DNA of 64,000 nucleotides from Verticillium longisporum (lineage: Eukaryota; Ascomycota; Sordariomycetes; Glomerellales; Plectosphaerellaceae): positions 2,728,001 to 2,792,000 of the forward strand of contig JAETXT010000005.1 of assembly GCA_019188255.1 (NCBI GenBank), read 5' to 3'. The position numbers and the translations under genes are program-made. How positions within the stretch are numbered: position 1 is the first letter of the stretch; each line of letters starts with the position of its first letter. Under the pieces are notes generated by a model. The model was given only the letters and a program-made list of their open reading frames with translations. It was not told the DNA's origin and did not search any database. Below are positions 9,594 to 21,043 of this stretch, piece after piece.

Positions 9594-11125
9594 CTAAAAC
9601 TCCGACGATCCCAAAATCTGGCCTCGAGGCCATTCCATCCCTACCTCGAAATCAGGCTCTCCAGTTATCAACCCGTCTATGCTCTGCAGCACTGGCTTGA
9701 CCCAGCCTCTGAAATACCATATGCGACTCTCCAAGATACGCAGAAACACGCAGTAGTGCGCCAGCAGGAGCAGCGCGGCCGGTGCGTGTCCTCGCACGTC
9801 GGCCAGCACGCGGCCGCTGACTTCGTAGGCCCAGATGAAGACCATGCCGGGATCTACGTGCATGCCTGCATCGGCGATGAGCCCGGCCGTTCGCTCGAGG
9901 GCGACGACAGCTTCGAGATAGTCCTCGCGCGCGTCGGCAGGGACATGCTCGGCCAGTACGGCGCGGAGCCGTAACAGGGCTGCGAACGTGTCTCCGGGGA
10001 TACAGGCCTGGTCGAGGGCGGTATAGGAGCTGGCCGGTCGGTCATTCTTAGCGTGTGTTCTGAAGAGATGGAAAGGCAGAAATGTGGAGGGTGTATGTGT
10101 GTGTGGTACGCGTAGACTAGCCTTCTGCTGCCGGCCATCTCGTTGTTGAAGTTGGCCTGCGTGCCGTGGAAAAGAGGGGCGAACCGCGTAGTCACAAGGT
10201 TCTCGAGGTATGGCTCAAGGAAAGATTGCATGCCGCGAGTGACGGCAAATAACTCGAGCATCGAGGGCATAGGCTCCGGTAAGACATGGTTCTCGCACCT
10301 GACTGGCAGCAGCGAGACGTAGATGACGGTGAGCGCGGCAAAGCAAAAGACGGGTATCCAGTTTTTGATATTGACGTTTGGCAATTGCAACGTGTAGCCT
10401 TTCAAGCCCGAAGACTGATAGTGAGCGGCCAGGGTGAGGTAGTCTTGACGCATGCTTGGGACGAGAAGAGACTTATGGAGAGCGCTGATGGCAAGCATGC
10501 CGTCCATGATGAAGGGATGGCGGTAGCCCTCTTCGGGGTTGACGTGTCGCCAGATGTGGCGGACGTCGTCACGGATGGCCAAGGTATCGGCCGTATTCAC
10601 AGAGTAGTGGTGCATTAGCTCGAGCTCGCGGCCGCCAAGGTTCATGTCATTCAAGGGTGGGACGATGCCGCCTCGCTGGCGGAAGTCGAGCTGAAGAAAA
10701 TCCGTCTCGCCGCCCAGGGTGAGATTCAAGTCGCCGCTGCTGCCGCTGCTGGCGATGGATGCGGGCGTCGTGGCTGGCTGCTCTATTCTGCCGGGGTCGG
10801 CGGGATCGCCACTTCCGTGGTTTTGAGGATCGGAGGTCGACGGATGAGGCTCCCTCCGGCTCCGGCGACTGGGTGCCGGAGGTGCAACCCGGGTGTCGTG
10901 TTTGGGCGCTGCGTAGGCACACGGTATGCCGTGACGGGCGCAATTGAAACATGTCGGGTGTTTCTCGTCACACTTGGTAGAGACATGACGTGTAAGCTTG
11001 GTGCAGGTCGAGGCTCGATCATTAATTGAGCTTTTGACTAACAGGTTACGGCTCACCTTGACTTTTCTGCGTTTACAGTCCTCGCATCCCTTGCGGGACT
11101 TTGTATGGCTCCTGCGCGGTGCCAT
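9594..11125 (-). CDS. Zn2Cys6 fungal transcription factor
   Basis: Three exons (11125-11057, 10972-10110, 10059-9594) total 1398 coding bases, 465 residues. The N-terminal zinc cluster is complete only after splicing the first intron: C14-x2-C17-x6-C24-x6-C31-x2-C34-x6-C41, preceded by basic RRSHTKSRKG. A Pro/Ser-rich linker follows, then a helical region (ELELMHHYSVNTADTLAI, GYRHPFIMDGMLAISALHKS) typical of sterol-uptake-like (Upc2-type) fungal regulators, and a C-terminus containing YFRGWVKPVLQ. Such proteins bind CGG-type sites and activate transcription. A longer reading from 11179 is open, but the MAPRRSHTKSRKG start is the common one. It sits inside the Myb-like island, and whether it controls those genes is unknown. 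Confidence 0.87.
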
Positions 11126-11831
11126 GTGGAGGTGGAAGTAACCAAGATGTCGGGCAACCCAGAATGGTAGACTGGCCAACGATCATTTGCATGTTGTGGT
11201 TGTGACAAGTAAGGTAGGACATGAGAAGCCGAACACGCGTGTCATTGAACGCCCTCAAAGACGAGAGATGTGGCCGGCATTTATTGCTCAGCATTTGACG
11301 CCTGGGCTTCTAGGGGGCAGTGCTGTACGCTAGAACGACGGTGACGGGTTCGGGCGCCCTTGTGTGCCGTGACGGGGACCGAGATCTGATCCATGTTTGG
11401 CCCCTGAGCCGCCCGGAACTCCCGGTGGGACATCTCGTCCGCTCTACTTAATCCGAACCCGAATACGCGGTTGCGGAGGCATCGGCAGGCCTCGCGACGA
11501 CTTGGTATGCGCACTCACCACGAAGAAATGTGACAATTTCGATTCCCAGGAATATTAAGCATACCTTGGATGTTAAGCATAAAAATTCGACGACGGCGAA
11601 CATGGCTCACGATTGGAAGGTCCGGGCCTAAAGGCACGAGCCGGCCCCAGGGACGAGATTCTGCGTAAATACATGCGGTCAAATCAGATACCCCTCCAGC
11701 CTTGTGTTGTTCTTCGTTGCCTTCACAGCAGAAATGAAAAACTTCCCTGCCATATTTTCCTTCTTTTATCGTGTTACAATGTCGAGTTGTCTTTTTTAGT
11801 AGTGCCCCGCCAGACCAGCACACAAGTCAAA
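11126..11831. other. Intergenic, no gene seen
   Basis: Divergent spacer between the Zn2Cys6 gene and the RTA1-like relic. Only short frames. Confidence 0.45.
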
Positions 11832-12070
11832 ATGAGCGATGGCGACCCCAACTGCAAGGACGCACAGTTCGCCCACTATCGCTATGACCCAAATACTGGT
11901 GCCGCCGTCTTTTTCGGCATGCTCCTCAGCGTATCGACGATCCTTTACATGTGGCAGACAATCCAACCCAAAACTTAGTACATGGCTGCATTCGTCGCTG
12001 GCGGCTTGTGTAAGTCTTCTCCCCACCTCTCCATGCTGTTTTCTTACTTCTTTTAGAGGCCATGTAGTCT
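11832..12070 (+). pseudogene. RTA1-like membrane protein relic
   Basis: The frame starts MSDGDPNCKDAQFAHYRYDP and continues NTGAAVFFGMLLSVSTILYM, resembling the N-terminus and first membrane helix of RTA1-family lipid-translocating exporters (a Y-x-P motif then a helix). After IQPKT comes an in-frame TAG, and the next codons read YMAAFVAGGLC, like the start of the second helix of the family. A GTAAGT donor and TTTTAG acceptor follow, after which no long frame continues. RTA1 proteins normally have seven helices and about 300 residues, so this is a 5' remnant with a nonsense codon. A real 48-residue one-helix protein cannot be excluded. Confidence 0.42.
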
Positions 12071-12579
12071 AACTGGTTGAAGTTGGATGCGCAATCAAAT
12101 GGCCAGGCGCCTGGCACAGTCGGATAAGTCGAATGAACATGAACAATGAACAGAAATTGTCAGCAGCCTGATCTTTGCACGGGCAAGCTAGAACCATGGC
12201 ACTCGTATGCAGAGAGCTGACTCTGCCAGGATTTCTCGACGCGAATGCATCGTGCTTAGTTGCAGGTCAAATAGTTATCAATTATAATGATATGGCATTG
12301 TATCAGACTAGTCGCAGATAGAGTCAGAGACAGGGGGAAAAAACCATCAACAGGAAGCTCCTTCTATCGCATGGAGCTGGGAAACCCGCCCTCCAGCCGT
12401 CCAAACTCCGTCATCCAATTTATCATCATGAACCCCGTCGCATGTTACTCGTGACAAGAGGGGGGAGACTGGTATCAGAGAGGGAAGAAAAAATAAAAAG
12501 TAAAAGAAACCCATGCCGAAAGGTGAATAATCAACCCCAACGCCTGTGATGCACCTTCTGCACCAACATATTTTTGGAT
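12071..12579. other. Intergenic, no gene seen
   Basis: 3' flank of the member H gene. Nothing coding recognised. Confidence 0.45.
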
Positions 12580-13438
12580 TCACCGCCGGTACGCCGGATC
12601 CCAATGCTCCGACTTGACACCCACATGCCCGGAAAGGCCGAGTCCGAGTCCCGACGTGGCGTGCTGCGCGTCTTGTTGGGCGGCAGCCATGTGGTGATCG
12701 CACGTTGCGCCGATCGAATATTCATCAAGGTTGTAAGCGGCATCGAAAGCCGAGAAGCCCGGGCTCCCCGGCCACAGAGCGTGGTCCTGACCAGACTCGA
12801 GCGAATGCTCGTGCTCATGTCCGCAGTGCCGTGCCGCCGGCATGTCGAAGGCGCCGAGGACACTGGCTGGTGGACTGAAATGCAAAGGGTGCGCCGCGGA
12901 CAGCATGTCATCGCTGCACGGTGTGAGGAGGCGCATTTGTGGGGCCGAGTGGCTCTCCGGGCCGGCCGGCGAAGCCATGGATGTGGGGGTAAAGTGGTTC
13001 TGATGATACATGGGTTGGCTTGCATGAGCCTTGATTTCTAGTGGCGAGCCCGACCGAGCATCAAGGTAGGCAGTATGGTTTTGCAAGCCTGGCTCGGCCT
13101 TGACCAGGTCTTCTGGCTTCATCGTCTTCTGGTCCTTCTTCGACTTGGTCACCTTGTTCTTCTGGTTCGTTCTGTTCCTCTTTTGCGGCTCAAGACCCAA
13201 CATGGATGACCTGAAGCGAGAATATCGCATGCGAGCAGCATGCCCATTGGTAATAGGTTGGGAGAGAACGGGATCATGGGCCACGAGATTCCAGTCGATC
13301 TGAAAACGAGAGAGAGAGTCAGTTATGGCCAAGAATTTATACGCGCTGTCTGTCTGTTCCGCAACTTACATCTTTGAGGTTCTTCTGCTTGAGAATGGCG
13401 AAGAGAAACCTTGTCATCTGGTTATCGGTGTTGGACAT
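12580..13438 (-). CDS. Myb-like module protein, member H (long His/Pro/Ser-rich tail)
   Basis: Two exons (13438-13370, 13299-12580), 262 residues. The module is MSNTDNQMTRFLFAILKQKN-LKD-IDWNLVAHDPVLSQPITN and GHAARMRYSRFRSSML, with the conserved short helix, central Trp and basic third helix of this family. The 70-nt intron (GTAAGT...TTTCAG) splits the module before IDW, another position than in the other members. A strongly basic stretch QKRNRTNQKNKVTKSKKDQK (probable nuclear localisation signal) follows, then a low-complexity tail rich in His, Ser, Pro and Ala, suggesting an activation or interaction region. Members of this kind are common as unnamed fungal proteins. A role as transcription factor is inferred. 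Confidence 0.75.
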
Positions 13439-16208
13439 GGTGGCTGCAAGTATTGTGCGGAGAAAATCTGGTGCTGTCGGTGAAGGAGGATCGATGGAGG
13501 CAGTGAAGCGATTTCGTCAGAGCACGACAGCAGAAAGTGAGTCGATGTGAAGGTTGGTGAAGGGTGGTCGAGGTCATATATAGTATCGGCTGACAGCCGT
13601 GGCAGGTCCAGGCAACGGTGCAACCACTCCAGTCGCTCTGATGAAACTGAGAGGGCCGTGATCATGAGATGAGGCGGACCTGCTGGGAAAGACGAGGCGG
13701 ACAAAGGCCCGGATGGACAAGGGTCATTCGGCGGAGTGGTGGGTGGTCCCAGATGTGAAAGCTGGTTTTGAGGACTTCCCCTTCAAGACCAAGATGCTCA
13801 CAAAAGCAATCAGAGGTGCAGCAAGGCGCTTGTCAGATCAGTGCCTGGGGGCTGGAAAGGATAGAAGACGAGAGGAGGAGGTGCAGAAGGCGCAGCGATG
13901 GAAAGGATTGCAGGCCTTTAATGGGAAGCGCTCGGCGGTGGATAGATCGAGAGCCGTACGTGGCAAACTGCCTAAAAGTTGCGACAAGTCATCAAAACAG
14001 CCCTTGTTGCCTGGAGCTACCCGCATCTTTCTGGCTTCATTCGTGGAAAGGGGGTGTGGTGGATGCCTCTTTCGGTGACGTTTGGGAGGGGGGGGGGGGT
14101 CCAAGTCAATTTGGTGTGCATGTGTGACGGCCAAGGCAGCGACATGGTGGGGTGAAGAGCCGAGGACGCGGGCGTGTTGTCGCGTAAAGTGGTTTCCCCC
14201 GGCGATCCCTATCCCTGTTCGTCTTGGATGCTGTGCGAAGAAAAAGGAGAGTGAGCCCGAGCCAGACCCAAGCTTGTACGCTCCGCCGACAGGGAGAAGT
14301 GGGCGTGTGCGAGGTCAGTGGCCCTCGTGGGAGCGAATGAGGCGTTCGAATCAAAGTCGAGGTGTCGTGACCATGCGATGCCTCGGGCTTAGCGCGCATC
14401 GGCCGACATGCAATCACTTTCCGCGGCAGCTGGGGTCTGCATCGGCGGGCAAGGAGTTCAGGACTGACTCGTCAATTGCGCTTCCTGGAGGCGAATAAAA
14501 GAGGGTCAAGGGAAGGATAAACGAGACAGACAGAGACAATCGGAGCGGAAGGGGGGGGCTTCGCAGACCGACACTGGGCGGCGATGCAAGATCCAGGAAC
14601 GGCGGCCGTCGACAAGGTTTGGACAGGGATGATCATGCGACGAAAGACAAACGTGTGTATGGGGTTTTTGGAAGCGGATGCAGTCCAAAGGTCGCAGTGT
14701 GACTCACAGAAGAGGAGAGGGAAGTGATTGGGGGATGAGCGGAATTGAGATGACCAAAAAAAAAAGGACGAGGCTGGGGGGGGGCATCGATCCATGGGCC
14801 ATTGGCAACAATTGACGAACGACGGCCGTTTGCGCGACACCTGGCCATTGACGCTAGCTGACGGGCTGACATCAATGGTGGCCGAATAGGAGCTTGTCGA
14901 TTGATGTGCCATGGCCATTTGATGTGACGCGGTCCTTGGGGACATCTCGAACGTTTGTGACGACCGACCGTGAAGCGACACTGGAACGGTGTTGCGCCGT
15001 CGAAAGCGTCGCTCGCAGGGATTTGGTCTCGACCAGATATTGCCAGGGAGGTCAGGAAAGGATGAATCATGCCTGGGCACAGTCGCACTACCCGCTGCAC
15101 GCTGCAAGCTGATCCGCGCCTGAGCTGGTGGTGGAGGGGTCCAAATCATCGTCACAAGCCGGTTTGGGGGGCCCATGATGGCAAGATGCGACGAGCCTCG
15201 ATTGACGGCCAAAAATCGCCAATTCAAGAGCTCAACTCGTGAACCGACCAGAGAGGACCCATGCGGGCGGTTCATAAAGGTTTCGGGACGATGAACGGCC
15301 GCGTTGCGCACCCACAGCGATGACCTCAAGTTGGTGGGTTGAGGTGATGTGGTCGGGAGACGCGTTTCTCGCGAAGCGTTGGGGCGCCACTTTGCTGCTG
15401 GTGCTTCGCCAGGTTTCCACGAAATCACGTGAGCGGGGCCGTGGCTCCATAATTCAGTTGTGGGGGCCTTCTCAGCTGAGAGTGCGAGGTACATGGACGG
15501 TACGAGGTGTGGTGGACATGCTTCGACATTTCGTCCTCCCTACATAGGTAGGTAAGGTAGTCCTTCTTAGGTAAGTTATTGACCAAAAGCAGATAGGAAC
15601 ATTGCGTGGCAGCATGTGCAAGGACGATCATGAAGTTCTCATGGTTTTCAGTCAGTAACAGGCAGAATGTGCCCAAAAAGAAAAACCCCTTCATCCGCGC
15701 TTCTCATGATGGGCGGGTATCCTCCTTGACACTTCCTGACAGTCAGCACGAGGTACCGCCAGGTGCAGGCCGGATCAACCCCGGGCCGGTTCCCTCTCTC
15801 GTCATCGCCCGTCCCAAAGCCTCGTCTTCTTGGGAATAGCGCAACCAACAATCAACCGCAATCAGCGCACGTGCCTTCACCCCCTCATTTGGAACTGTCC
15901 TTAACATTCATGACCCATGTCTTCGGCTCCCATGCCCTCCTCCGCCTTGCTTACCACTACCGAACTTTCTCCCTGGCCTCGACTCTCAGTCACTTCTGCT
16001 AGGACCACTAACAGCTCAAACCTTCCTTCCGACCAGACATTCCCAACGTCGTATCAATCACCGTGCTCCCCCCCCTGTCCCAGCGGGCTTCCTAACGGCA
16101 CCGCCAGGACCCCGGGCCACAAGCCAAGAAAGAGACCAGGGTCAAAAGTGAGCTCGACCGGTGACGGTTCATCATCCAGCCCAGGGGCTGGCTGAATGAC
16201 CATTGGTC
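13439..16208. other. Long intergenic stretch with no supported gene
   Basis: About 2.8 kb between divergent members H and I. A G12 run lies at 14088-14099 and TACCTAGG-like fragments near 15540-15575. A 340-codon minus-strand frame (14472-15494) is open but lacks any domain and has a Ser/Arg/Pro-rich shadow-like composition. It may hold long leaders or promoters of the two flanking genes. Confidence 0.45.
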
Positions 16209-17995
16209 ATGTTCAACAAGAGTTGGAACGATCGCGCGGACCGTGATCTCTTCTTCACCATACTCAATGTTAAATGCATTGGCATCATCACCGGACCGGA
16301 ATGGACATCGATCGGGAACTCCATGAGGTCCATGGACTATGGCTTCACCAATGAAGGATGCCGGTGAGTGAGAGATGTGCTTTCTTGTTCTTGTCACCCC
16401 TCGGCTTCGCTGCCGCGTAGTTATATGCCGCCACACACGTTGCGCCTCTCTTATACCATACCTTGTCATCTTGACCCACACTGTCCCGTTCCGATTGTTC
16501 CGTCATCAGCAGCCTCCTAACGATCCGCTGATACGTTCCCTTCAGTCAACACTTTCAAGGGCTCCGCCGTGCCCAGCATACGACACGGGGTAGAGGTCTC
16601 TTCGGACAGCCCGGGGTGGAGGGAGAAAAGCATGACCCTACCCTGAATCCCATCACTCGCCGCCCCGGTCCCGGCCGTGGCAGGCCGCGCAAACAGGAGT
16701 TCCCGCCCGTGAGGACGGTGGAGACGAGCGCTGAACGGCAACGTCGAAGGGAGAGGGAGATTGAACGTCTCGACGCTATAGACGCTGCCGCCGCCGCCAA
16801 CGCCACCGCCAACATCCCAAGCATCACTGGCAATCCATTCTTAGATCGTATCTTTGCTATGCCGGGAACCAGAACCGTGATTTTGGGAGGCGGCGAACCT
16901 CCACTCAGAGTCCATACACGCGAGGACTATCTGTCACTTGAATCAAGACGAAAAAAATATAACGACAGGCTCCTTGCCACGTCGCAGGCACGCCTAGCGG
17001 GAAATCCTAAGAACCCTGCGCCCAAGCCAGACAGCCCCCACTCAGGTCCAGCGGCATCCAGAGATACGTCACCAGTGAAAGGGACCAGTTTGGTGCCGAA
17101 TGCCAATCCTGACAAGCTGCCAGACGGTGTCAGCACCACCTCGAAAAGAGCCTGGAGCGCCGGAGACAAGACTCTACCCCCTCTCGCGCCTGAGCCTGGC
17201 CCTGGCCCTGGCCCTGGTACTGCTCATACCCCTGACTCCAATAACTTTGACTGGTACCCTCCCGCTCGGTCAGCCCATTCTCGCTCACGACCTTCAAATC
17301 CCTCTGCCTCTGTCTTACGAAAAGAGAATCCGGCCAGAGCTGGCCAGCATGCGACTACCGACGCGTCCATGTCTTCCTCCGCGCGAGCGGATCCACCGGC
17401 AGCAACAACAAGTCGCTCGCCTGAAGACATTGCTGGTCCCACCGGGGAACCTCCAGAGAACAATTTTGCCGAGGCGAGCAGCTTTCACGACTCTAGCGAT
17501 TATTCCATCATCGATCCACCCAACGGCCACGACATCGACACGGTCTTGGTCCCACACCCTGTGGCTCTGTCCCCGCGCCCTCTTGACCCATCGGAACAAC
17601 ACAAGAAGGCGCAGCCTCGGCGGGACAACGAGAGCCCGGAAAAGGGCACACCTGGGGGGAAGGTCATTGATGCCGTGGGTAGTGGAGCTGGTCACCGAGA
17701 GGCAGAAACTCAGCCGGATGAGCCTTCTCCCAAGCGCATGCGGGTCGCAGAGTCTGCAGACACTCAAGGAATTTCCAGGGCCGAAGTCGCCCTGGCTCTG
17801 GCTGCAGCCCGCACAGCCCAACGCAAGATGGTCGAGGAGGCGTCGTCCTCTCAGCAGCTCCTCGATGACGAAGCTGTGTTAGCTTTGACGACGGTTCACG
17901 ACGACTTCACATCAGGGTTCCCTCGCGGTGACACTGACCATCAAGTTGGCCTTGACGGCGATGATGGGCTCGAGTTTGCTTATGATGAATCTTAA
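16209..17995 (+). CDS. Myb-like module plus AT-hook protein, member I
   Basis: Two exons (16209-16363, 16546-17995), 534 residues. Exon 1 is the module WNDRADRDLFFTILNVKCIG, EWTSIGNSMRSMDYGFTNEG-CR, and exon 2 continues QHFQGLRRAQ, completing the third helix. The phase-2 intron after the Arg is at the same place as in member F. Next comes an AT-hook, RRPGPGRGRPRKQ, then a long disordered Pro/Ser/Glu-rich region with a PGPGPGPG repeat and DEPSPKRMRVAE. The tail is acidic. The AT-hook and module together argue for a chromatin or AT-rich DNA-binding protein. The 182-nt intron is longer than its neighbours, but joining it restores the family motif exactly. Confidence 0.82.
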
Positions 17996-18708
17996 CATCA
18001 TGAGGAACTGTGACGGATCTTAATGACATATGAACACGAAGGATTTCATTACCGTTTACGTCATGAGTCAGGCTGATTATGATTAATGATTTTACACGGC
18101 CGACACGAAACGTCATGGGAAGGGTATCTTGGAGTTTGAAAGGGGTTGTCCTGTTTTTGCCGATCTATGCAGTGTGAACTACCCTTAACTTTGATGGCAT
18201 TTTTCCCTTTTAAGGAACTCGGATGGGTGACTACGTGCCAAAACTCATGACATTACTCCCGGTGCGGCTATTATGTACAGATGAGTGCTCCTCATTCTGC
18301 GACCAGTTTCTTTCTCTTGGTCTATAGAACACACTCGACTGACCATGTGAGCATACCAGTTACATCTGCGTCCAAACTTCCGTTCTAACTGGCTCATGAG
18401 GTTTGTTCGCGAGAAAGGGATTCACAGCTACATTCAATGGAGGAAAGCATGACCCGCCTCGTCAGGCCGCTTTCACCGGTCGTGTCTCCTGGTCTTTCAA
18501 TCCCGCCGCGAACTGGCCCCGCGTAGCAACTGTCTCTGATCAGCCCCCTCAACTCCAGTTTCTCTCTCTCTCTCTCTTCCACATAAGCTCCCAAATCTCG
18601 ACTATCCTCAACACATAGACCACGACAGCCCTCCCCACTTTCCACGCGGTACTCTCCCATATAACAGCCCACGCAACCGAACACATACACGCATACAACA
18701 CCGTCAAG
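17996..18708. other. Intergenic, with CT microsatellite
   Basis: Leader region of module C. A (TC)n run lies at 18561-18578. No other feature seen. Confidence 0.5.
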
Positions 18709-18857
18709 ATGGTCAATTGGGAAGATGCCGATCTCCGGGACGCCCTGCTTGTAGGCTTCTGGAACACCTTTAAGGAGCACTTCTCTCAGGAAACCAAGGA
18801 TCAGATCATGGCTGTCGCTCAGAAACATGACTCGACCATCAACTGGAACAATTTCCG
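18709..18857 (+). CDS. Myb-like first-exon module C (no own second exon found)
   Basis: A 149-nt exon from ATG to a CG|GTAAGT donor encodes MVNWEDADLRDALLVGFWNT, FKEHFSQETKDQIM and STINWNNFR. It is a clear paralog of module D (shared MVNW, WNT-K, DxTI-W-R). The donor is phase 2, at the conserved family position. No convincing acceptor with a QH-type continuation is found before module D. Unspliced, the frame ends one codon after the module. It is either a decayed gene, a very short protein, or an alternative first exon for the shared downstream exon at 20685. Confidence 0.5.
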
Positions 18858-19252
18858 GTAAGTGCTGCCAGTTTCGCTTGTCGTCTTCCGAGCCCTCGAG
18901 CATAGATGATGTAACTTCCCGGAGGCTTCTCGTACTTGAAAGACAACCACGTCTGAAGCGCACTGAAGTTTGGTCTCGAGTGAGTGCCTCCTATACACAT
19001 TGGACAGACGGTCACGACTCATCGTTGCCTGTTCAGCAGGCTGCGGCCTACTTTGTCATAGTCTCCCCCCTCCAATAAGCACGAGACCTTTCTTTGCACG
19101 TTTACTCTTTTCCATCACCATTCTTCCCCTCATCCAGTAACAAATCATTACTGCGTCTTGGTCTAGCTGGTCTTTCAGTCGATCATCAAGAATTCCCAAG
19201 TCAAGCCAACCAACCTTGCACCCACAACTGCCACACGCAGATCAGCACCAAA
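18858..19252. other. Spacer between modules C and D
   Basis: CT-rich, leader-like sequence before module D. No second exon for module C could be supported; a weak TTCAG acceptor near 19035 would add only about eight residues. Confidence 0.4.
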
Positions 19253-19401
19253 ATGGTCAACTGGGACAACGCCGAGCTGGCCTTGCGCATCGTGACTTAC
19301 CTCTGGAATACCTCCAAGGATAAGTTCACTCCTGAGTTCAAAGAAAATATGATCTTTGAGCTCAAGAAGGTTGATGCTACCATCACCTGGGAGGCACTCC
19401 G
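19253..19401 (+). CDS. Myb-like first-exon module D (no own second exon found)
   Basis: Again exactly 149 nt from ATG to the donor (CG|GTAGGT), phase 2. It encodes MVNWDNAELALRIVTYLWNT, SKDKFTPEFKENMIFE and DATITWEALR, the closest relative of module C. The start context ACCAAAATGG is good. Possible acceptors near 19515 or 19577 lead only to Ser/Ala/Arg-rich low-complexity reading without family motifs. Joined to the acceptor at 20684, it would read WEALR-QHIAKLQKKEG in frame. Confidence 0.5.
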
Positions 19402-19892
19402 GTAGGTTATGATTTTGTCTTGTTCGTGGCTTTTGTGTCTAGCATTGGGTGATATTGCTGGGCTCCGGTGCTCTTTGATGAGCATCTTCTTTGCTTGTGT
19501 TCCTTGAGTCTCAGTGGTTATCGAGTGCCATCAAACCACTGCCTACCCGTTTCCTCGGGATCGAGAGCACTGACACAGAGCTGGGACTATTTTGGCAAGC
19601 GCCAGTTCCACTCTGCTGCTTGTTAAGTCGGCAAGAGCAGAGGCAGAGGCAGGGCAGAGGTCAGGCAAAGGCAGTTCGAAGGCAGAGGCAGCCGGATATC
19701 TCGTCCCAATATCTTCTGTCATCTCCACCAATAGTCCATGGAAAAGTCCGTCGCCAGTCATCAACGGTCAACGCCTCCACCACCAGCGAGATCTCTCACC
19801 TTCTTCATACACCATCAGATACTACTGCGAGTTCATCTCTTGACGATTGTAACGTCAAGAAACACATTGGCTATTCTCATTACATCCTGAAG
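19402..19892. other. Spacer between modules D and E
   Basis: Contains a purine-rich stretch of GGCAGAG-like repeats (about 19630-19690) and CT-rich leader-like DNA. From 19491 one frame stays open through modules E and F, but it reads across leader-like sequence and is not taken as a gene. Confidence 0.4.
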
Positions 19893-20041
19893 ATGTCCAC
19901 TCGCATGGCATGGACCCCACAGGTCCATGAGGACATTCTTGTGGCATTTGTGACAGCCTCCAAGCTTTCCACATCGCAACTCTCGGACGTCATGAAGGTG
20001 CTAGCTGCTCAGGGCTATACCTTTACCGAGTCTGCTCTCAA
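19893..20041 (+). CDS. Myb-like first-exon module E (no own second exon found)
   Basis: The third 149-nt exon in the row, encoding MSTRMAWTPQVHEDILVAFV, TASKLSTSQLSDVM and AAQGYTFTESALK, closer to modules F and G (GYTFTKSAME in G) than to C and D. The donor is AA|GTGCGT, phase 2. Joined to the acceptor at 20684, the product would read SALK-QHIAKLQKKEG in frame. No own second exon with family features was found in the 367 nt before module F. Confidence 0.5.
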
Positions 20042-20408
20042 GTGCGTATCTCCGTCTGGCAGTAGTCAATCTTTTGAGAGGCTTTGCTACTTCCTGTGCA
20101 TCTTCGGTTCTCTTCCAATTTTTGCACTTGCTCTATCTGCGTCGCGATGTCTGCCTGGGAAAGTTCCCATGCCTTCGGTCCTCGGGCCTTCTGGTCTTGA
20201 TTCCCCTTCTCTTTCTTTCCTATTCCTCGCTTTGAATCATTACCGTCTTGCCCTCTTCAACCCAGTCAACATCTTCCTCCGATCTTCTACTTCAACACCT
20301 CTGCTGTTCAACGATCTTCTATCTCTTCCCTCAGTCGCATCTGGTACCCGCACGCTTTCAAACAACGCCCTCTACACTGCTCATCACCCAATATTAATTT
20401 CTCTCATC
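20042..20408. other. Spacer between modules E and F
   Basis: CT-rich, leader-like sequence. It is open in the frame of both E and F, which could be chance because CT-rich DNA has few stop codons. Confidence 0.4.
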
Positions 20409-21043
20409 ATGCCTGCAGTCAACGGACCTGCCACAGCCTGGGATGACAAGGCTCACGCAGACCTTCTGATTGAAGTTCTCAAAGTGGTTAAGCCGACCCC
20501 AGCGCAATGGAACGAGATTGTCAACGGCACCCAGGCCAAGGGCTACAGCTATAGTTCTTCAGCTGCTCAGTAAATCTCTTCAGTTCCTCGGCGTTTTCCC
20601 TTTCCGTCTGCCTGTTTTCTGCAATTGCCAAAACAAAGCTACCCATGACTTGCATTCTTGCTGACCACCCCCTGCGCACCACAGGCAACACATTGCCAAG
20701 CTTCAGAAGAAGGAAGGCAACGGCGCCGGCACTCCCGCCAAATCCACTCCCGCCAAGTCGACTCCGGGCAAGAAAACCCCCGCCTCGGGCAAGCGCAAGG
20801 CCTCCGCCAAGAAGGCCGCTCCCGTCTCTATCGACGAGGTGAGGGGCGATGATGAGGAGATGGAAACCCCCTCTAAGAAGGTTAAGACCAAGGAGGAGGT
20901 CGATGACGTCGATATCAAGCATCCCAGGTGAGTTGCCATGTTTTTATTCTCATGTTATACATCTTGCCGGGTTACTAACCTGTGGTTCCAACAGCGCCCT
21001 TGATATGGAGGCCGGAGACGTTGACAACGACTATGAGGTCTAA
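20409..21043 (+). CDS. Myb-like module protein, member F (complete)
   Basis: Three exons (20409-20569, 20685-20927, 20995-21043), 150 residues. Exon 1 holds the module: ATAWDDKAHADLLIEVLKVV, QWNEIVNGTQAKGYSYSSSA. Exon 2 finishes it (QHIAKLQKKEG) and adds a Lys/Ala/Pro-rich linker (TPGKKTPASGKRKASAKKAA), a likely nuclear localisation signal. Exon 3 gives the acidic end MEAGDVDNDYEV. The introns have GTAAAT/CCACAG and GTGAGT/CAACAG borders and the total is in frame. It is the only member of the C-F row with a full gene structure. A DNA- or chromatin-binding role is inferred. Confidence 0.78.

Noticed and set aside
14472..15494. 340-codon minus-strand frame
   Set aside because: Long but with no domain, no splice support and a composition like random GC-rich frames.
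19491..20573. 360-codon frame spanning modules E and F
   Set aside because: It crosses CT-rich leader-like DNA and the family splice donors; kept only as a remark in the alternative-exon finding.
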